Shown here piece after piece: positions 24,186 through 32,824 of a stretch of DNA of 64,000 bases. The stretch's first letter is position 1; every line of letters starts with the position of its first letter. The DNA comes from Aegicerativicinus sediminis (lineage in GTDB: Bacteria; Bacteroidota; Bacteroidia; Flavobacteriales; Flavobacteriaceae), in contig NZ_CP064295.1 of NCBI RefSeq assembly GCF_015476115.1, positions 2,288,001 through 2,352,000 on the forward strand. Reading direction: 5' to 3'. The notes below the pieces were generated by a model that ran no database searches, was not told the DNA's origin, and saw only the letters and a program-made list of their open reading frames with translations. The translations under genes and the position numbers were made by a program.

Positions 24186-25205
24186 ATGAGGCGCATTTAT
24201 CTCCTTTCTTTGATTTTATTACTCCTCGGATGTTTTGGCACTAATCGCCCTCCAAAAGTTGATGAGAAAATTAATGGACTTAGTTTAGTTGCAACCCGAG
24301 ATTCGCTTAGGTTGGAAAATATTGAATCCGTTTTAAAAGTACATGCCTCGCATGTGGCCTTGATGCCTTTTGGTTTTATTAGGGATGTTGATCAACCAGA
24401 AATAATTTTTAATAGAGAACGCCAATGGTTTGGAGAAACAGTTGTGGGTATTGAGCAGCACATCGAAATGTTGAAATTGCAGTCCGTTGAGGTAATGCTT
24501 AAGCCCCAACTATGGGTTGGACATGGCATTTTTACAGGAGAAATTAAGATGGCAGATGAATCTAAATGGTTAGAATTTGAAAATAGTTACAGGCATTTTA
24601 TTCTCACTTTTGCAGAAATTGCCGAAAAACATCAAGTGCCTCTTTTATGCATTGGCACTGAATTGGAATCCTTTGTTACAGAACGCCCCCAATTTTGGTC
24701 TGAATTGATAAATGAGATAAGGTCTATATATAAAGGAAAATTAACCTATGCTGCAAATTGGGATGAATATAGCCGAACTCCTTTTTGGCGCATGCTAGAT
24801 TTTGTTGGGATCGATGCCTATTTTCCTATAACAGATGAACAAACACCAACGGTCCAACAGTGTATGCAAAGTTGGAAGGATCTTCGATCGGTCTTAAAAA
24901 CCTTTGCAATTGACCTTAATAAGCCAATACTTTTTACGGAGTTTGGTTATAGATCTGTTGATTATGCGGGGCGAGAACCTTGGAAATCTGATCGCGATAT
25001 GCCTGGTTTAAACCATCTAGCGCAATACAATACCTTAGATGCACTTTTTACAAGTATGTGGAATGAAGAATGGTTTGCGGGAGGATTCGTTTGGAAATGG
25101 TTTCCAGATCATTCTAGGGCTGGAGGAGAGGAAAATTCACAATTTACTCCACAAAACAAACCTTCAGAGAAATTGATAGGGGAGTACTATGCTAAATTTA
25201 AATAG
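24186..25205 (+). CDS. GH113-like glycoside hydrolase lipoprotein
   Basis: This is a 339-residue lipoprotein (signal YLLSLILLLLGC, Cys16). The clan GH-A barrel features are LKPQLWVGHGIF, the acid/base Glu in LLCIGTELESF (about residue 160), VGIDAYFPITDEQ, the nucleophile Glu in ILFTEFGYRS (about 255), and GGFVWKWFPDH. This set is what I associate with GH113-type beta-mannanase-like proteins. It is the only plus-strand gene between two long minus-strand operons, and its stop is one base from the stop of the TIGR04283 gene. Confidence 0.72.
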   Translation: MRRIYLLSLILLLLGCFGTNRPPKVDEKINGLSLVATRDSLRLENIESVLKVHASHVALMPFGFIRDVDQPEIIFNRERQWFGETVVGIEQHIEMLKLQSVEVMLKPQLWVGHGIFTGEIKMADESKWLEFENSYRHFILTFAEIAEKHQVPLLCIGTELESFVTERPQFWSELINEIRSIYKGKLTYAANWDEYSRTPFWRMLDFVGIDAYFPITDEQTPTVQQCMQSWKDLRSVLKTFAIDLNKPILFTEFGYRSVDYAGREPWKSDRDMPGLNHLAQYNTLDALFTSMWNEEWFAGGFVWKWFPDHSRAGGEENSQFTPQNKPSEKLIGEYYAKFK

Positions 25206-25206
25206 C

Positions 25207-25899
25207 CTATTGAATATTTTTAATATAATAACGTTCCAATTCCTTAGGATCGGCACCAAAAAATCGCTTTAAATATAATATGTAAAAATGGTATTGCAGG
25301 GTAGCAATGCCGTTTAATCGGTATCTTCTTGAGGAAGTTAACACTTGTTTTTGTATGATTTTAAATTTCGAGGCTTTGTAGAGTTTTCTAATCATATCCA
25401 TATCCTCAAAAATTGAGAATTGTTCATCGAAGCCTCCGATTTGCTCGAATAAACTTTTGCTAATGAAGAGACTTTGATCCCCCCCTCGGCAGATTTTCCA
25501 CGGCAATCTTGTTAGGAAGGAAGCTAGCCAAAGCCACCAATGATTATGATCAAAACGTAATCTAAAACAGCCTGTCTCATGTCCATTTTTCACGGCTTTA
25601 ATGATATAATCATCAAAATTCTTTGGAGGTATGGTATCGGCATGGAGAAAATATAATATTGAAGCCTCTGCTTCTTTACTACCAGCGTTCATTTGTTTAG
25701 CTCGTCCCCTTTCTGAATTGATCAACTTTGCGTTAGTAAAACTTTTTACAATATTTTGGGTATTATCTGAACTCCCAGCATCTGCAACAATTATTTGAAT
25801 AGCTTGAAAATTATGTGCTTTTACTTTAAGTTGATTTAATAATTTGCCGATGCAGGTTTCTTCATTTAATGTTGGTATGATAATAGAAATCTGTTTCAC
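25207..25899 (-). CDS. Arsenosugar-associated glycosyltransferase (TIGR04283 type)
   Basis: This 230-residue GT2 has motifs ISIIIPTLNEETCIGKLL, IVADAGSSDNT, GRAKQMNAGS, ILYFLHADTIPP (the DxD equivalent), WKICRGGDQSLFI, and SSRRYRLNG. GRAxQMNxG plus LHADT is the mark of the TIGR04283 family, which NCBI names arsenosugar biosynthesis glycosyltransferase. It is last in the seven-gene arsenosugar operon. Its real acceptor is not known to me. Confidence 0.82.
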   Translation of the reverse strand: MKQISIIIPTLNEETCIGKLLNQLKVKAHNFQAIQIIVADAGSSDNTQNIVKSFTNAKLINSERGRAKQMNAGSKEAEASILYFLHADTIPPKNFDDYIIKAVKNGHETGCFRLRFDHNHWWLWLASFLTRLPWKICRGGDQSLFISKSLFEQIGGFDEQFSIFEDMDMIRKLYKASKFKIIQKQVLTSSRRYRLNGIATLQYHFYILYLKRFFGADPKELERYYIKNIQ

Positions 25900-25904
25900 A
25901 CCAA

Positions 25905-26660
25905 TTACGGTTTTTCATTCAGGCTCCAATCATATTCTAGAAATCTGATTTTTGCATCATTTGAAATTTTTGCATATGCATATCGATTAATGTATTCAAT
26001 TAGGCTAACATTTTCTGTGAAATCAGATTTGTACCATTTAAATATTTTGGAAAGTTGTGCTTCTGAATTTTGAAGTTTGTTTTTGGAACTGTCATTAATA
26101 AAATCCTTACATGCAATTTCCAGCTGCTCTTCTAATTTTTTGGCAATAAAGGCCTCATACCTCAATTTCGGGCAGGAAAATGAAGCGCAATTAATCGCAA
26201 AATGTATTCGGGGTTCATTCATTTTACGCAACACCTCATGTTCAATTTCACCCAGAGAAAGAATATTGTTACCAATTTGTACCCGTTTTTGGTCCCAAGG
26301 ATTTCTTATGTCTTTAATACTCGAAATAGGATAATTATCTAAAATTAATTTTATTGTATGGGCATTATAAGCATTTATGTAATAGGCAATTGATTCATCT
26401 TTGGTCCAATTATTCTGGGGAGGATGTTTTGCTAACGACTGCAAATAATTGGTCAGCCTTAATTCTTCTGTCTTAAACCCTTTATAATTTACAAATCCGT
26501 TTCCATCCACAAATTGTTTTAATAGGGAATCCCATACTAAATGATTTACTTTCTCATCTGTAATTATTTTAGGTTCCTTTAGTAGATAATTTGGTTGAGG
26601 GGCCTCTTTACAGCTTAAAACAACAATAGCAATCAGGTGAAAAAGTAAGCCGTACAACAT
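25905..26660 (-). CDS. DUF547 domain lipoprotein
   Basis: This 251-residue protein starts at the ATG at 26658-26660, which gives a compact lipoprotein signal (MLYGLLFHLIAIVVLSC). A TTG at 26693 would overlap arsM and is less likely. The DUF547 pattern is clear: YYINAYNAHTIKLILDNYP, SIKDIRNPWDQKRV, LSLGEIEHEVLR, and PRIHFAINCASFSCPKL. The conserved Cys and His in FAINCASFSCP have led to proposals of a papain-like fold; no activity is established. It lies between arsM and TIGR04283. Confidence 0.82.
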   Translation of the reverse strand: MLYGLLFHLIAIVVLSCKEAPQPNYLLKEPKIITDEKVNHLVWDSLLKQFVDGNGFVNYKGFKTEELRLTNYLQSLAKHPPQNNWTKDESIAYYINAYNAHTIKLILDNYPISSIKDIRNPWDQKRVQIGNNILSLGEIEHEVLRKMNEPRIHFAINCASFSCPKLRYEAFIAKKLEEQLEIACKDFINDSSKNKLQNSEAQLSKIFKWYKSDFTENVSLIEYINRYAYAKISNDAKIRFLEYDWSLNEKP

Positions 26661-26683
26661 AGGTTTAATTGGAAAATAAATTT

Positions 26684-27652
26684 TTAGCAACAACCTCCTC
26701 CGTCATAGTGCCAAGTTGATTCGCTAATATACAAATCATCTCTCTGAAGATTTTTCAACGCATTGGCTGTTTTATCGCAAATTGCCAATGGTTGATTCTT
26801 GAAGAGGATATGACCTTTTCCATCATCAAAATACTCAGTATCGCCGAAATAAATTGCGGCTCTACCCGAAAAAATACAAGGTCCATCCTTTGGCATAGGA
26901 TCTTTTATGGCCGCCACTTCTATGGATTCGATGTAGATTAATTCCTCTGTATTATAATGTTTAGGGTTTAAAACTCGGTAAGGTTTTCTAGCTCTAATTT
27001 CAATTGTACCGAAACCAGCGTCGGTTAAAAGTTTTACGTAATCTTTGATCGGAATGCTGCCACTAAGGCAAAGTGCTCTCAAACGCTCATCATTTCTTAA
27101 AGCCTCATTCATTGGCTGTTCGCATGTTGGATCGCTCATAACCAAACGTCCGTGAGGTTTTAAAACGCGATACATTTCGCTTATGGCAGCTTTTAAATCA
27201 TCTTCTTTAAATATATTAAACAAGCAGTTTTGTGCGGCCACATCGATACTATTATCCTCCAATGGCAGTGCCAAGGCATCTCCCTTTCGTAAATCCACAA
27301 ATTCACTTTTAAACCAAGGATTTAATTTTTCGGCTTCTTCAAAATTAATTTTTGAAGCTTCCAACATTTCGTCTACTACATCAACCCCAACAACGCCATT
27401 TTTTTGTCTTGAAAAATATGCGAATTGGAGAAGTTCCATGCCTCCGCCGACACCAACATATAAGATCTTTGGATTGTTCGTAAGATCACGAGGATGTACG
27501 GTACTACCACAGCCATAATTCATTTCTTGCATGATTTTCGGAATTTTTAAACCTGGCAATTCCCAAATAGGATTTGTGGTGCAACAAAGACCAACATTCG
27601 GAGTTAAGGCAGCATCCTTATATATGTCTTTCGTAGTATCTAGGTAACTCAT
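26684..27652 (-). CDS. arsM: Arsenite methyltransferase of the arsenosugar type
   Basis: This 322-residue SAM-dependent methyltransferase should methylate arsenite. The SAM motif is ILYVGVGGGMELLQ, where a typical enzyme has a GxGxG. Candidate arsenic-binding cysteines are Cys23 and Cys24 in GLCCTTNP, Cys48 in YGCGST, Cys near 148 in AAQNCLF, and a C-terminal GGGCC. DPTCEQPMNEA follows the core. A methyltransferase with these Cys pairs beside ArsS, TIGR04282 and TIGR04283 is the arsenosugar version of ArsM. It starts 60 bp after the phosphorylase stop. Confidence 0.85.
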   Translation of the reverse strand: MSYLDTTKDIYKDAALTPNVGLCCTTNPIWELPGLKIPKIMQEMNYGCGSTVHPRDLTNNPKILYVGVGGGMELLQFAYFSRQKNGVVGVDVVDEMLEASKINFEEAEKLNPWFKSEFVDLRKGDALALPLEDNSIDVAAQNCLFNIFKEDDLKAAISEMYRVLKPHGRLVMSDPTCEQPMNEALRNDERLRALCLSGSIPIKDYVKLLTDAGFGTIEIRARKPYRVLNPKHYNTEELIYIESIEVAAIKDPMPKDGPCIFSGRAAIYFGDTEYFDDGKGHILFKNQPLAICDKTANALKNLQRDDLYISESTWHYDGGGCC

Positions 27653-27712
27653 GGAAATGTGTAAATTTTAAGTTGAGACGTGTAAAATATTCACGCCTTT
27701 CAATTATAAACG

Positions 27713-28525
27713 TTAAAGTTTTTCAATTAACGATTTAAAAAGTGTTATCATCTGTGGTTCGGCCTTATTTGCCATTGCAATAATTTCGTCGATATTAACT
27801 GGTTTTAGATTGTCAGGATCACATTCGTCCGTAATAACAGAAACTGCAGCCACTCTAAGACCTAAATGATTAGAAACTATAACCTCTGGAACGGTACTCA
27901 TCCCTACTGCATCTGAACCTATAATTTTAAGCATGCGATATTCAGCCTTGGTTTCTAATTGTGGTCCGAGCATTGCGGCATACACACCTTCGTGTAAAGT
28001 AATGTCATTTTCTTTTGCAATACTTCTGAATTGATCATTTAGGTCATTGTCGTAAGGTTCGCTCATATCAGCAAATCGCTCTCCTAATAAGGACACGCCC
28101 TTAAAGGCCAAGGGAGAATCTCCAAGTAAATTTAGATGGTCGGTGATCAACATAATTTCACCTTTTTTCATGTCTAGGTTAATTGCCCCTGCAGCATTAC
28201 TAACCAACAAGGTTGAAATGCCTAATCGCTTCATAATTCTTACTGGGAATGTTACATCTTGTAAAGAGTAGCCTTCGTATAAGTGGAACCTACCTTGCAT
28301 TATCACAACCTTTTTCCCTGATAAAATTCCGTAGATAAGTTTCCCTTTATGAAATTCTACAGTTGCCGTAGGAAAATATGGAATATGGTTGTAACTAACC
28401 GAATGTATGATTTCTACATCATTAATTAATTGGCCTAGGCCCGTTCCTAGAATTATACCTATTTCGGGCTTGTCGAATCCCTTGTGAATGAGATATTCAG
28501 TAGTTTCTTCAATTTCTTTTATCAT
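27713..28525 (-). CDS. Purine-nucleoside phosphorylase (PNP/MTAP family)
   Basis: This 270-residue trimeric-type phosphorylase should split purine nucleosides with phosphate into base and ribose 1-phosphate. Motifs are IGIILGTGLGQL (phosphate loop), MQGRFHLYEGYS, LLVSNAAGAIN, LITDHLNLLGDSPL, GVYAAMLGPQLETKAEYR and SDAVGMSTVPEVI; VISVITDECD-type residues follow. In this operon a nucleoside with 5'-arsenic substituent is a logical substrate. It overlaps the TIGR04282 gene by 17 bases. Confidence 0.9.
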   Translation of the reverse strand: MIKEIEETTEYLIHKGFDKPEIGIILGTGLGQLINDVEIIHSVSYNHIPYFPTATVEFHKGKLIYGILSGKKVVIMQGRFHLYEGYSLQDVTFPVRIMKRLGISTLLVSNAAGAINLDMKKGEIMLITDHLNLLGDSPLAFKGVSLLGERFADMSEPYDNDLNDQFRSIAKENDITLHEGVYAAMLGPQLETKAEYRMLKIIGSDAVGMSTVPEVIVSNHLGLRVAAVSVITDECDPDNLKPVNIDEIIAMANKAEPQMITLFKSLIEKL

Positions 28526-29144
28526 AATAATTGTTTAATACAGAAAGTATGGTAGTATTAGTTTTGAGAGTTTCAGAATTCAGTAAATTCTCAAAGGTAT
28601 CAATATCGTTTAATTTTGCTATTAGGGCAGGGTGGATATTATGTTCTTGAAGTTGTTTAAGGCTATTTTTTAATACAAATTGGTTACTCCATTGTTCCAG
28701 TTTGAAAGGTGCCTCCAATAACTCCGAAAGTCCAATTAAATAATAACCACCATCCAATGCTGGGCCAAAAACAACCTTATTATTATCTAACTGCTCGAAA
28801 GCTGAACGAATGTTTGTTGATTTCATATCGGGAATGTCGGATCCAATTAGAATGATTTTTCTATATCCTTGGGAAAATCCATCCTCGAAGGCATTGTACA
28901 TCCTTTGACCTAAATCTTCCCCATATTGAATTTTGTTTGGATAATTTTTAAAAATATCAGAATCAATAGTTTCTGAAAAATACACGACGATATCTTCTTT
29001 GCATTCTAACAAAGTATTTTCTAGAATTTTAAGAAATTCAATATAGATAGTTAGTGCTGCTTCATCACCAATAGTGTATGCTAGGCGTGATTTAACAGCG
29101 CCTAATTTTGGGGTTTTTACAAAAACAATGATAAGGGAATCCAT
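28509..29144 (-). CDS. Arsenosugar-associated glycosyltransferase (TIGR04282 / DUF2064 type)
   Basis: This 211-residue protein starts at the ATG at 29142-29144 (MDSLIIVFVKTPKLGAVKSR); TTG codons just upstream are less likely. VKTPKLGAVKSRLA is the nucleotidyltransferase-like motif, followed by QYGEDLGQRMYNAF, ILIGSDIPDM, and VFGPALDGGYYLIGLS. These are the DUF2064/TIGR04282 hallmarks, a CofC-like fold. It sits immediately after arsS in the arsenosugar operon and may activate or transfer the sugar. Confidence 0.83.
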   Translation of the reverse strand: MDSLIIVFVKTPKLGAVKSRLAYTIGDEAALTIYIEFLKILENTLLECKEDIVVYFSETIDSDIFKNYPNKIQYGEDLGQRMYNAFEDGFSQGYRKIILIGSDIPDMKSTNIRSAFEQLDNNKVVFGPALDGGYYLIGLSELLEAPFKLEQWSNQFVLKNSLKQLQEHNIHPALIAKLNDIDTFENLLNSETLKTNTTILSVLNNYYDKRN

Positions 29145-29150
29145 CAACAA

Positions 29151-30203
29151 TTAAGCTACTGAACCTTGGCAGCTACTGCCAGCCCCGGCAGTACAACCAT
29201 AACAATGCTGACTAATAACAATTTCCCTATTTTGTAAAATAGCTTCATTATATTCAGAAACATGTTTTACTTTTCCATTAACCGGTAAATGCAACATTTG
29301 GTTAAAGTCGCAATCATAGAGATAGCCATCCCAACTTACTGAAATAGTGTTAGTACACATAACATTTTCTACTGCAGCCGGATTGAAGGCTTCCACCAAA
29401 TTGTACATATAGTCCTCGTAATTTTCTGAGGCTAGTAAGTAATCAAGAAATCGACTTATGGGTAAATTTGTTAGTGCAAATAAATTATGAAACTGTATGC
29501 CAAAATCTTCCATTAAGGCCTTTTTGAAATCTAATTCCATTGACGCCTGGTCTCCAGGAAGAAAGGCTCCAGATGGATTATAAACTAAATCCAATTTTAG
29601 AGGACTATCCTTAAGGCCATAGCCTATTTTATTTAAGGCTTTCAATGCTTTAATCGATTGATCAAAAACACCTTCACCTCGTTGTTTGTCAGTTTTTCCT
29701 CTTGTCCAATGTGGCATTGAACTTACCACATGTATATTGTGTTCTTTAAAGAATGCTGGTAAATCATAGTATTTTTTGTTCGCCCGCATAATTGTTAAGT
29801 TAGAACGAACAATAATATCTCTTACACCAATCTTGCTTGCTTCTTCCACAAACCACCTGAAATTAGGGTTCATTTCTGGAGCCCCTCCTGTTAAATCTAA
29901 GGTATGCGCTGAGGTATTTTTTAAGATTTCCAGACATTGAGACATAATCTCCTTTGCCATAATTTCTTTTCTGTCTGGACCTGCATCCACATGGCAATGT
30001 TTGCACACTTGATTACACATGTAACCAACATTTATTTGCAGAATTTCCAGAGATTTTGGTTTTAGCGGAAAATGCCCCGATTTGTGTATAGATTCCTTAA
30101 AAGTTGGTAATTCTCCTTGGGCAAAAATTCCATTGGACAGAAGCTCCAACTGTTTTTCAGCATTTGCTAATTCGCTTTCACGCCGCTTTAGTGATTTAAT
30201 CAT
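29151..30203 (-). CDS. arsS: Arsenosugar biosynthesis radical SAM protein ArsS
   Basis: This 350-residue radical SAM enzyme binds its 4Fe-4S cluster through Cys63, Cys67 and Cys70 (YMCNQVCKHCHVD). LDLTGGAPEMNPNFRW is the SAM-binding strand. The C-terminal DUF3641-type part has VMCTNTISVSWDGYLYDCDFNQM and ends CYGCTAGAGSSCQGSVA with Cys334, Cys337 and Cys345. ArsS is thought to join a 5'-deoxyadenosyl group to dimethylarsenite. Many relatives carry selenocysteine near the end; this one has Cys and a normal TAA. It abuts TIGR04282 and starts 4 bp after the AhpD-like gene. Confidence 0.9.
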   Translation of the reverse strand: MIKSLKRRESELANAEKQLELLSNGIFAQGELPTFKESIHKSGHFPLKPKSLEILQINVGYMCNQVCKHCHVDAGPDRKEIMAKEIMSQCLEILKNTSAHTLDLTGGAPEMNPNFRWFVEEASKIGVRDIIVRSNLTIMRANKKYYDLPAFFKEHNIHVVSSMPHWTRGKTDKQRGEGVFDQSIKALKALNKIGYGLKDSPLKLDLVYNPSGAFLPGDQASMELDFKKALMEDFGIQFHNLFALTNLPISRFLDYLLASENYEDYMYNLVEAFNPAAVENVMCTNTISVSWDGYLYDCDFNQMLHLPVNGKVKHVSEYNEAILQNREIVISQHCYGCTAGAGSSCQGSVA

Positions 30204-30207
30204 GCAA

Positions 30208-30543
30208 CTACATTTCTAATTTATTCACCTTGCTCATCATTTGAACCCCGTGAACCAATGATGCGCCCCCTCTAATTGCACCTGCCACATGCAAGGCTTC
30301 CATCATTTCCTCTTTGGTAATTCCTCTCTGTAGGCCATCTCCTGTATAAGCATCAATACAATAAGGACATTGTATGGTGTGGGCTACCGCCAAAGCGATG
30401 AGGGATTTTTCCCTGGCGGACAATGCACCCTCTTTAAAAACACTATTGTAATAATCAAAAAATTTTTCACCTAGACTTGAATTCCAATCTGAGATTTTTC
30501 CAAAATTTTTTAGATCGGCAGGATCATAATATGTTTTTTGCAT
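30208..30543 (-). CDS. Arsenosugar-associated AhpD/carboxymuconolactone-decarboxylase-like protein
   Basis: This 111-residue AhpD-fold protein has the redox/active motif HTIQCPYCIDAYTGDG (His55, Cys59, Cys62) and a later His in EALHVAGAIRGG. NCBI calls this class arsenosugar biosynthesis-associated peroxidase-like protein. It could cycle through a Cys59-Cys62 disulphide to reduce an arsenic intermediate; this is inference. It is the first gene of the arsenosugar operon, and the palindrome at 30577-30602 overlaps its promoter. Confidence 0.85.
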   Translation of the reverse strand: MQKTYYDPADLKNFGKISDWNSSLGEKFFDYYNSVFKEGALSAREKSLIALAVAHTIQCPYCIDAYTGDGLQRGITKEEMMEALHVAGAIRGGASLVHGVQMMSKVNKLEM

Positions 30544-30569
30544 GATGAGTTTCTAAATATTGTTATTTT

Positions 30570-30602
30570 GAAAGATACTCGTTTATGTCGAAATAAACGA
30601 GT
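30570..30602 (-). promoter_or_regulatory. Perfect palindrome overlapping the arsenosugar promoter (candidate operator)
   Basis: ACTCGTTTAT (30577-30586), a 6-nt centre and ATAAACGAGT (30593-30602) form a perfect 10-bp inverted repeat. On the minus strand it is followed directly by TATCTTTC (30570-30577), one base from the -7 consensus. The dyad therefore fills the spacer upstream of the -7 box, where a repressor would block transcription. The palindrome starts 33 bp before the AhpD-like start. An ArsR-type repressor is a guess; no regulator gene is in view. Confidence 0.5.
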
Positions 30603-30689
30603 GATGATTACAAACAAAATTAAGGGTTCTATCGTCTCTTCAAAATAAAATGGTGTATTGAAACATAGAATTCGTTTACCTTTAACCAT

Positions 30690-32822
30690 ATGAGAGCATT
30701 TCTATTGAAAATTACTTTAAGCCTATGTATGGTTTTAACCTATATGGGCTGTAGGGAAAATAAATCGGAATCTATGAACGAGGAAAAACAAGCAAATGAT
30801 TTAATTAACGAACAAAGCCCATACTTACTCCAACATGCCTACAATCCTGTTGATTGGAAGCCTTGGTCTAATGAGGCATTAGAGGAGGCCAAGAAAGCAA
30901 ATAAGTTGGTTGTGGTGTCAATCGGTTACGCCTCTTGTCATTGGTGCCATGTAATGGAGGAAGAAAGTTTTGAGAATGATTCTGTAGCCGCCATTATGAA
31001 TGAACATTTTATAAATATAAAGGTGGATAGGGAAGAACGTCCAGATGTGGATCAAATTTATATGGATGCTGCTCAGCTTATGACCGGTAGGGGAGGGTGG
31101 CCCTTAAACTGTATTACCTTGCCTGATGGTAGGCCAGTTTATGCGGGTACTTACCACACTAAGGATCAGTGGATTCAAGTTTTAGATCAATTACAATCAC
31201 TATATGTGAAATCTCCAGATAAAATGGAACAGTACGCCTCAAGATTGATGGGAGGTCTAGAGAAAATGAATTTAGTTACAATTCCAGAGGATAAAACTTC
31301 ATTTACATCTGAAACTGTTTTTGATGCTGTGGAACATATGAAATCAAAATTCGATATGAGAAATGGGGGTGATAGGAACGTGCAAAAATTTCCCATGCCC
31401 TCTAAATTAGTATTCTTGATGCGATATGGGTTTCAGACAGAAGACAAAAATATTTTAAGTTATGTCGATTTGACCCTAGATAAAATGGCATTTGGGGGCA
31501 TTTACGACCAAATTGGTGGTGGCTTTGCACGATACGCTGTCGATAGTTTGTGGCATGTTCCGCACTTTGAAAAAATGCTGTACGACAATGCTCAGCTCGT
31601 AACACTTTACAGTAAGGCATATAGAAGAAACCAAAAAAGTCTATATAAGTCTGTTATTGTTGAAACCTTAAATTTTGTTGAATCAGAATTAACTAATGGA
31701 GTAGAGGGATTTTATTCCTCCCTAGATGCTGATAGCAACACGGAAAGTGGTGAATTAGAGGAAGGTGCCTATTATGTCTGGTCTGAAAATGAACTTAAGT
31801 CTATTTTGGGCAATGATTTTAATCTATTTCAAGCTTATTACAATGTCAACAAAAATGGTCTTTGGGAGCATAATAAGTATGTTCTTAGAAGAACGGAAGC
31901 AGATTCTGTATTTGTTAAAAATAATAGCTTGGAACAGCAAGAATTTGAAGAATTAAAGTCTAGTTGGAAAAGGATATTATTAGCTCAAAGGGAAAAAAAG
32001 TCCAAACCCCGATTAGATGACAAAATCCTAACTTCTTGGTCTGCATTGATGGTTTCGGGTTATGTTAATGCTTACAAAGCATTGAGTGACGAAAATTACA
32101 AAAAGGTTGCCGTAACCCACGGAAATTTTCTGAAATCAAAGATTAGAATGGAAGATGGTGGATTATACCATATGTATAAAGATGGAAAAGCCTCGGTTAC
32201 CGGATATTTAGAAGATTATGCTGCTACAATACAGGCATTTTTAGGTATTTATGAGATTACTTTTGATCCAGAGTGGTTGAAGGTGGCCGAACAACTCACC
32301 AATTATACCATTGAACATTTTCAAGATAAAGAACATGGATTGTTTTACTTCACATCCATAAATAATGACCCTTTAATAAGCAGAAAGTTGGAGCTTTATG
32401 ATAATGTTATACCTGCTTCAAATTCTATTATGTCAAAGAATTTGTTCTTGTTAAGTCACTATTTAGATAAGCCAAATTATTTGGATTTGTCTGGGGCAAT
32501 GATTGATGCTATATTGACAGATTTAAAAAATGCTCCATCAGGATTTTTCAATTGGATGGATGTGATGATGGATCAACTTGGGCCATTTTACGAAGTAGCC
32601 ATTAATGGAAAAAAGGCTGACCAGTATGCAAGTGAGTATTACCGCTATTATATTCCAAATAATTTAACCGTTGGCGCTGAGAATGAATCTGAGTTACCCC
32701 TATTGGAAAATCGCTATCAGAAGGAAAAGACCTTGGTTTATGTCTGTGTGAATAAAACCTGTAAACTTCCTGTAGATTCTATAGAGAAAGCGATCCCTTT
32801 AATAGAAACAGAATTTAAATAA
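30690..32822 (+). CDS. YyaL/DUF255 thioredoxin-domain lipoprotein
   Basis: This 710-residue protein has a thioredoxin-like N-terminal domain with CHWCHVME (Cys83 and Cys86) and a C-terminal six-hairpin (glycosidase-like) domain. [19 protein letters not shown] and [16 protein letters not shown] are family hallmarks of the spermatogenesis-associated-20/YyaL group. A lipoprotein signal is present (MVLTYMGC, Cys21), so it is exported. Activity is unknown. TTG at 30658-30660 and TACCTTTA at 30677-30684 make a plausible promoter. The stop is 2 bp from the tamL stop. Confidence 0.88.
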   Translation: MRAFLLKITLSLCMVLTYMGCRENKSESMNEEKQANDLINEQSPYLLQHAYNPVDWKPWSNEALEEAKKANKLVVVSIGYASCHWCHVMEEESFENDSVAAIMNEHFINIKVDREERPDVDQIYMDAAQLMTGRGGWPLNCITLPDGRPVYAGTYHTKDQWIQVLDQLQSLYVKSPDKMEQYASRLMGGLEKMNLVTIPEDKTSFTSETVFDAVEHMKSKFDMRNGGDRNVQKFPMPSKLVFLMRYGFQTEDKNILSYVDLTLDKMAFGGIYDQIGGGFARYAVDSLWHVPHFEKMLYDNAQLVTLYSKAYRRNQKSLYKSVIVETLNFVESELTNGVEGFYSSLDADSNTESGELEEGAYYVWSENELKSILGNDFNLFQAYYNVNKNGLWEHNKYVLRRTEADSVFVKNNSLEQQEFEELKSSWKRILLAQREKKSKPRLDDKILTSWSALMVSGYVNAYKALSDENYKKVAVTHGNFLKSKIRMEDGGLYHMYKDGKASVTGYLEDYAATIQAFLGIYEITFDPEWLKVAEQLTNYTIEHFQDKEHGLFYFTSINNDPLISRKLELYDNVIPASNSIMSKNLFLLSHYLDKPNYLDLSGAMIDAILTDLKNAPSGFFNWMDVMMDQLGPFYEVAINGKKADQYASEYYRYYIPNNLTVGAENESELPLLENRYQKEKTLVYVCVNKTCKLPVDSIEKAIPLIETEFK

Positions 32823-32824
32823 CT

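Noticed and set aside
29151-29250. Selenocysteine in ArsS
   Set aside because: Many ArsS proteins are selenoproteins, but here the C-terminal motif uses Cys codons and the gene ends at TAA with no in-frame TGA.
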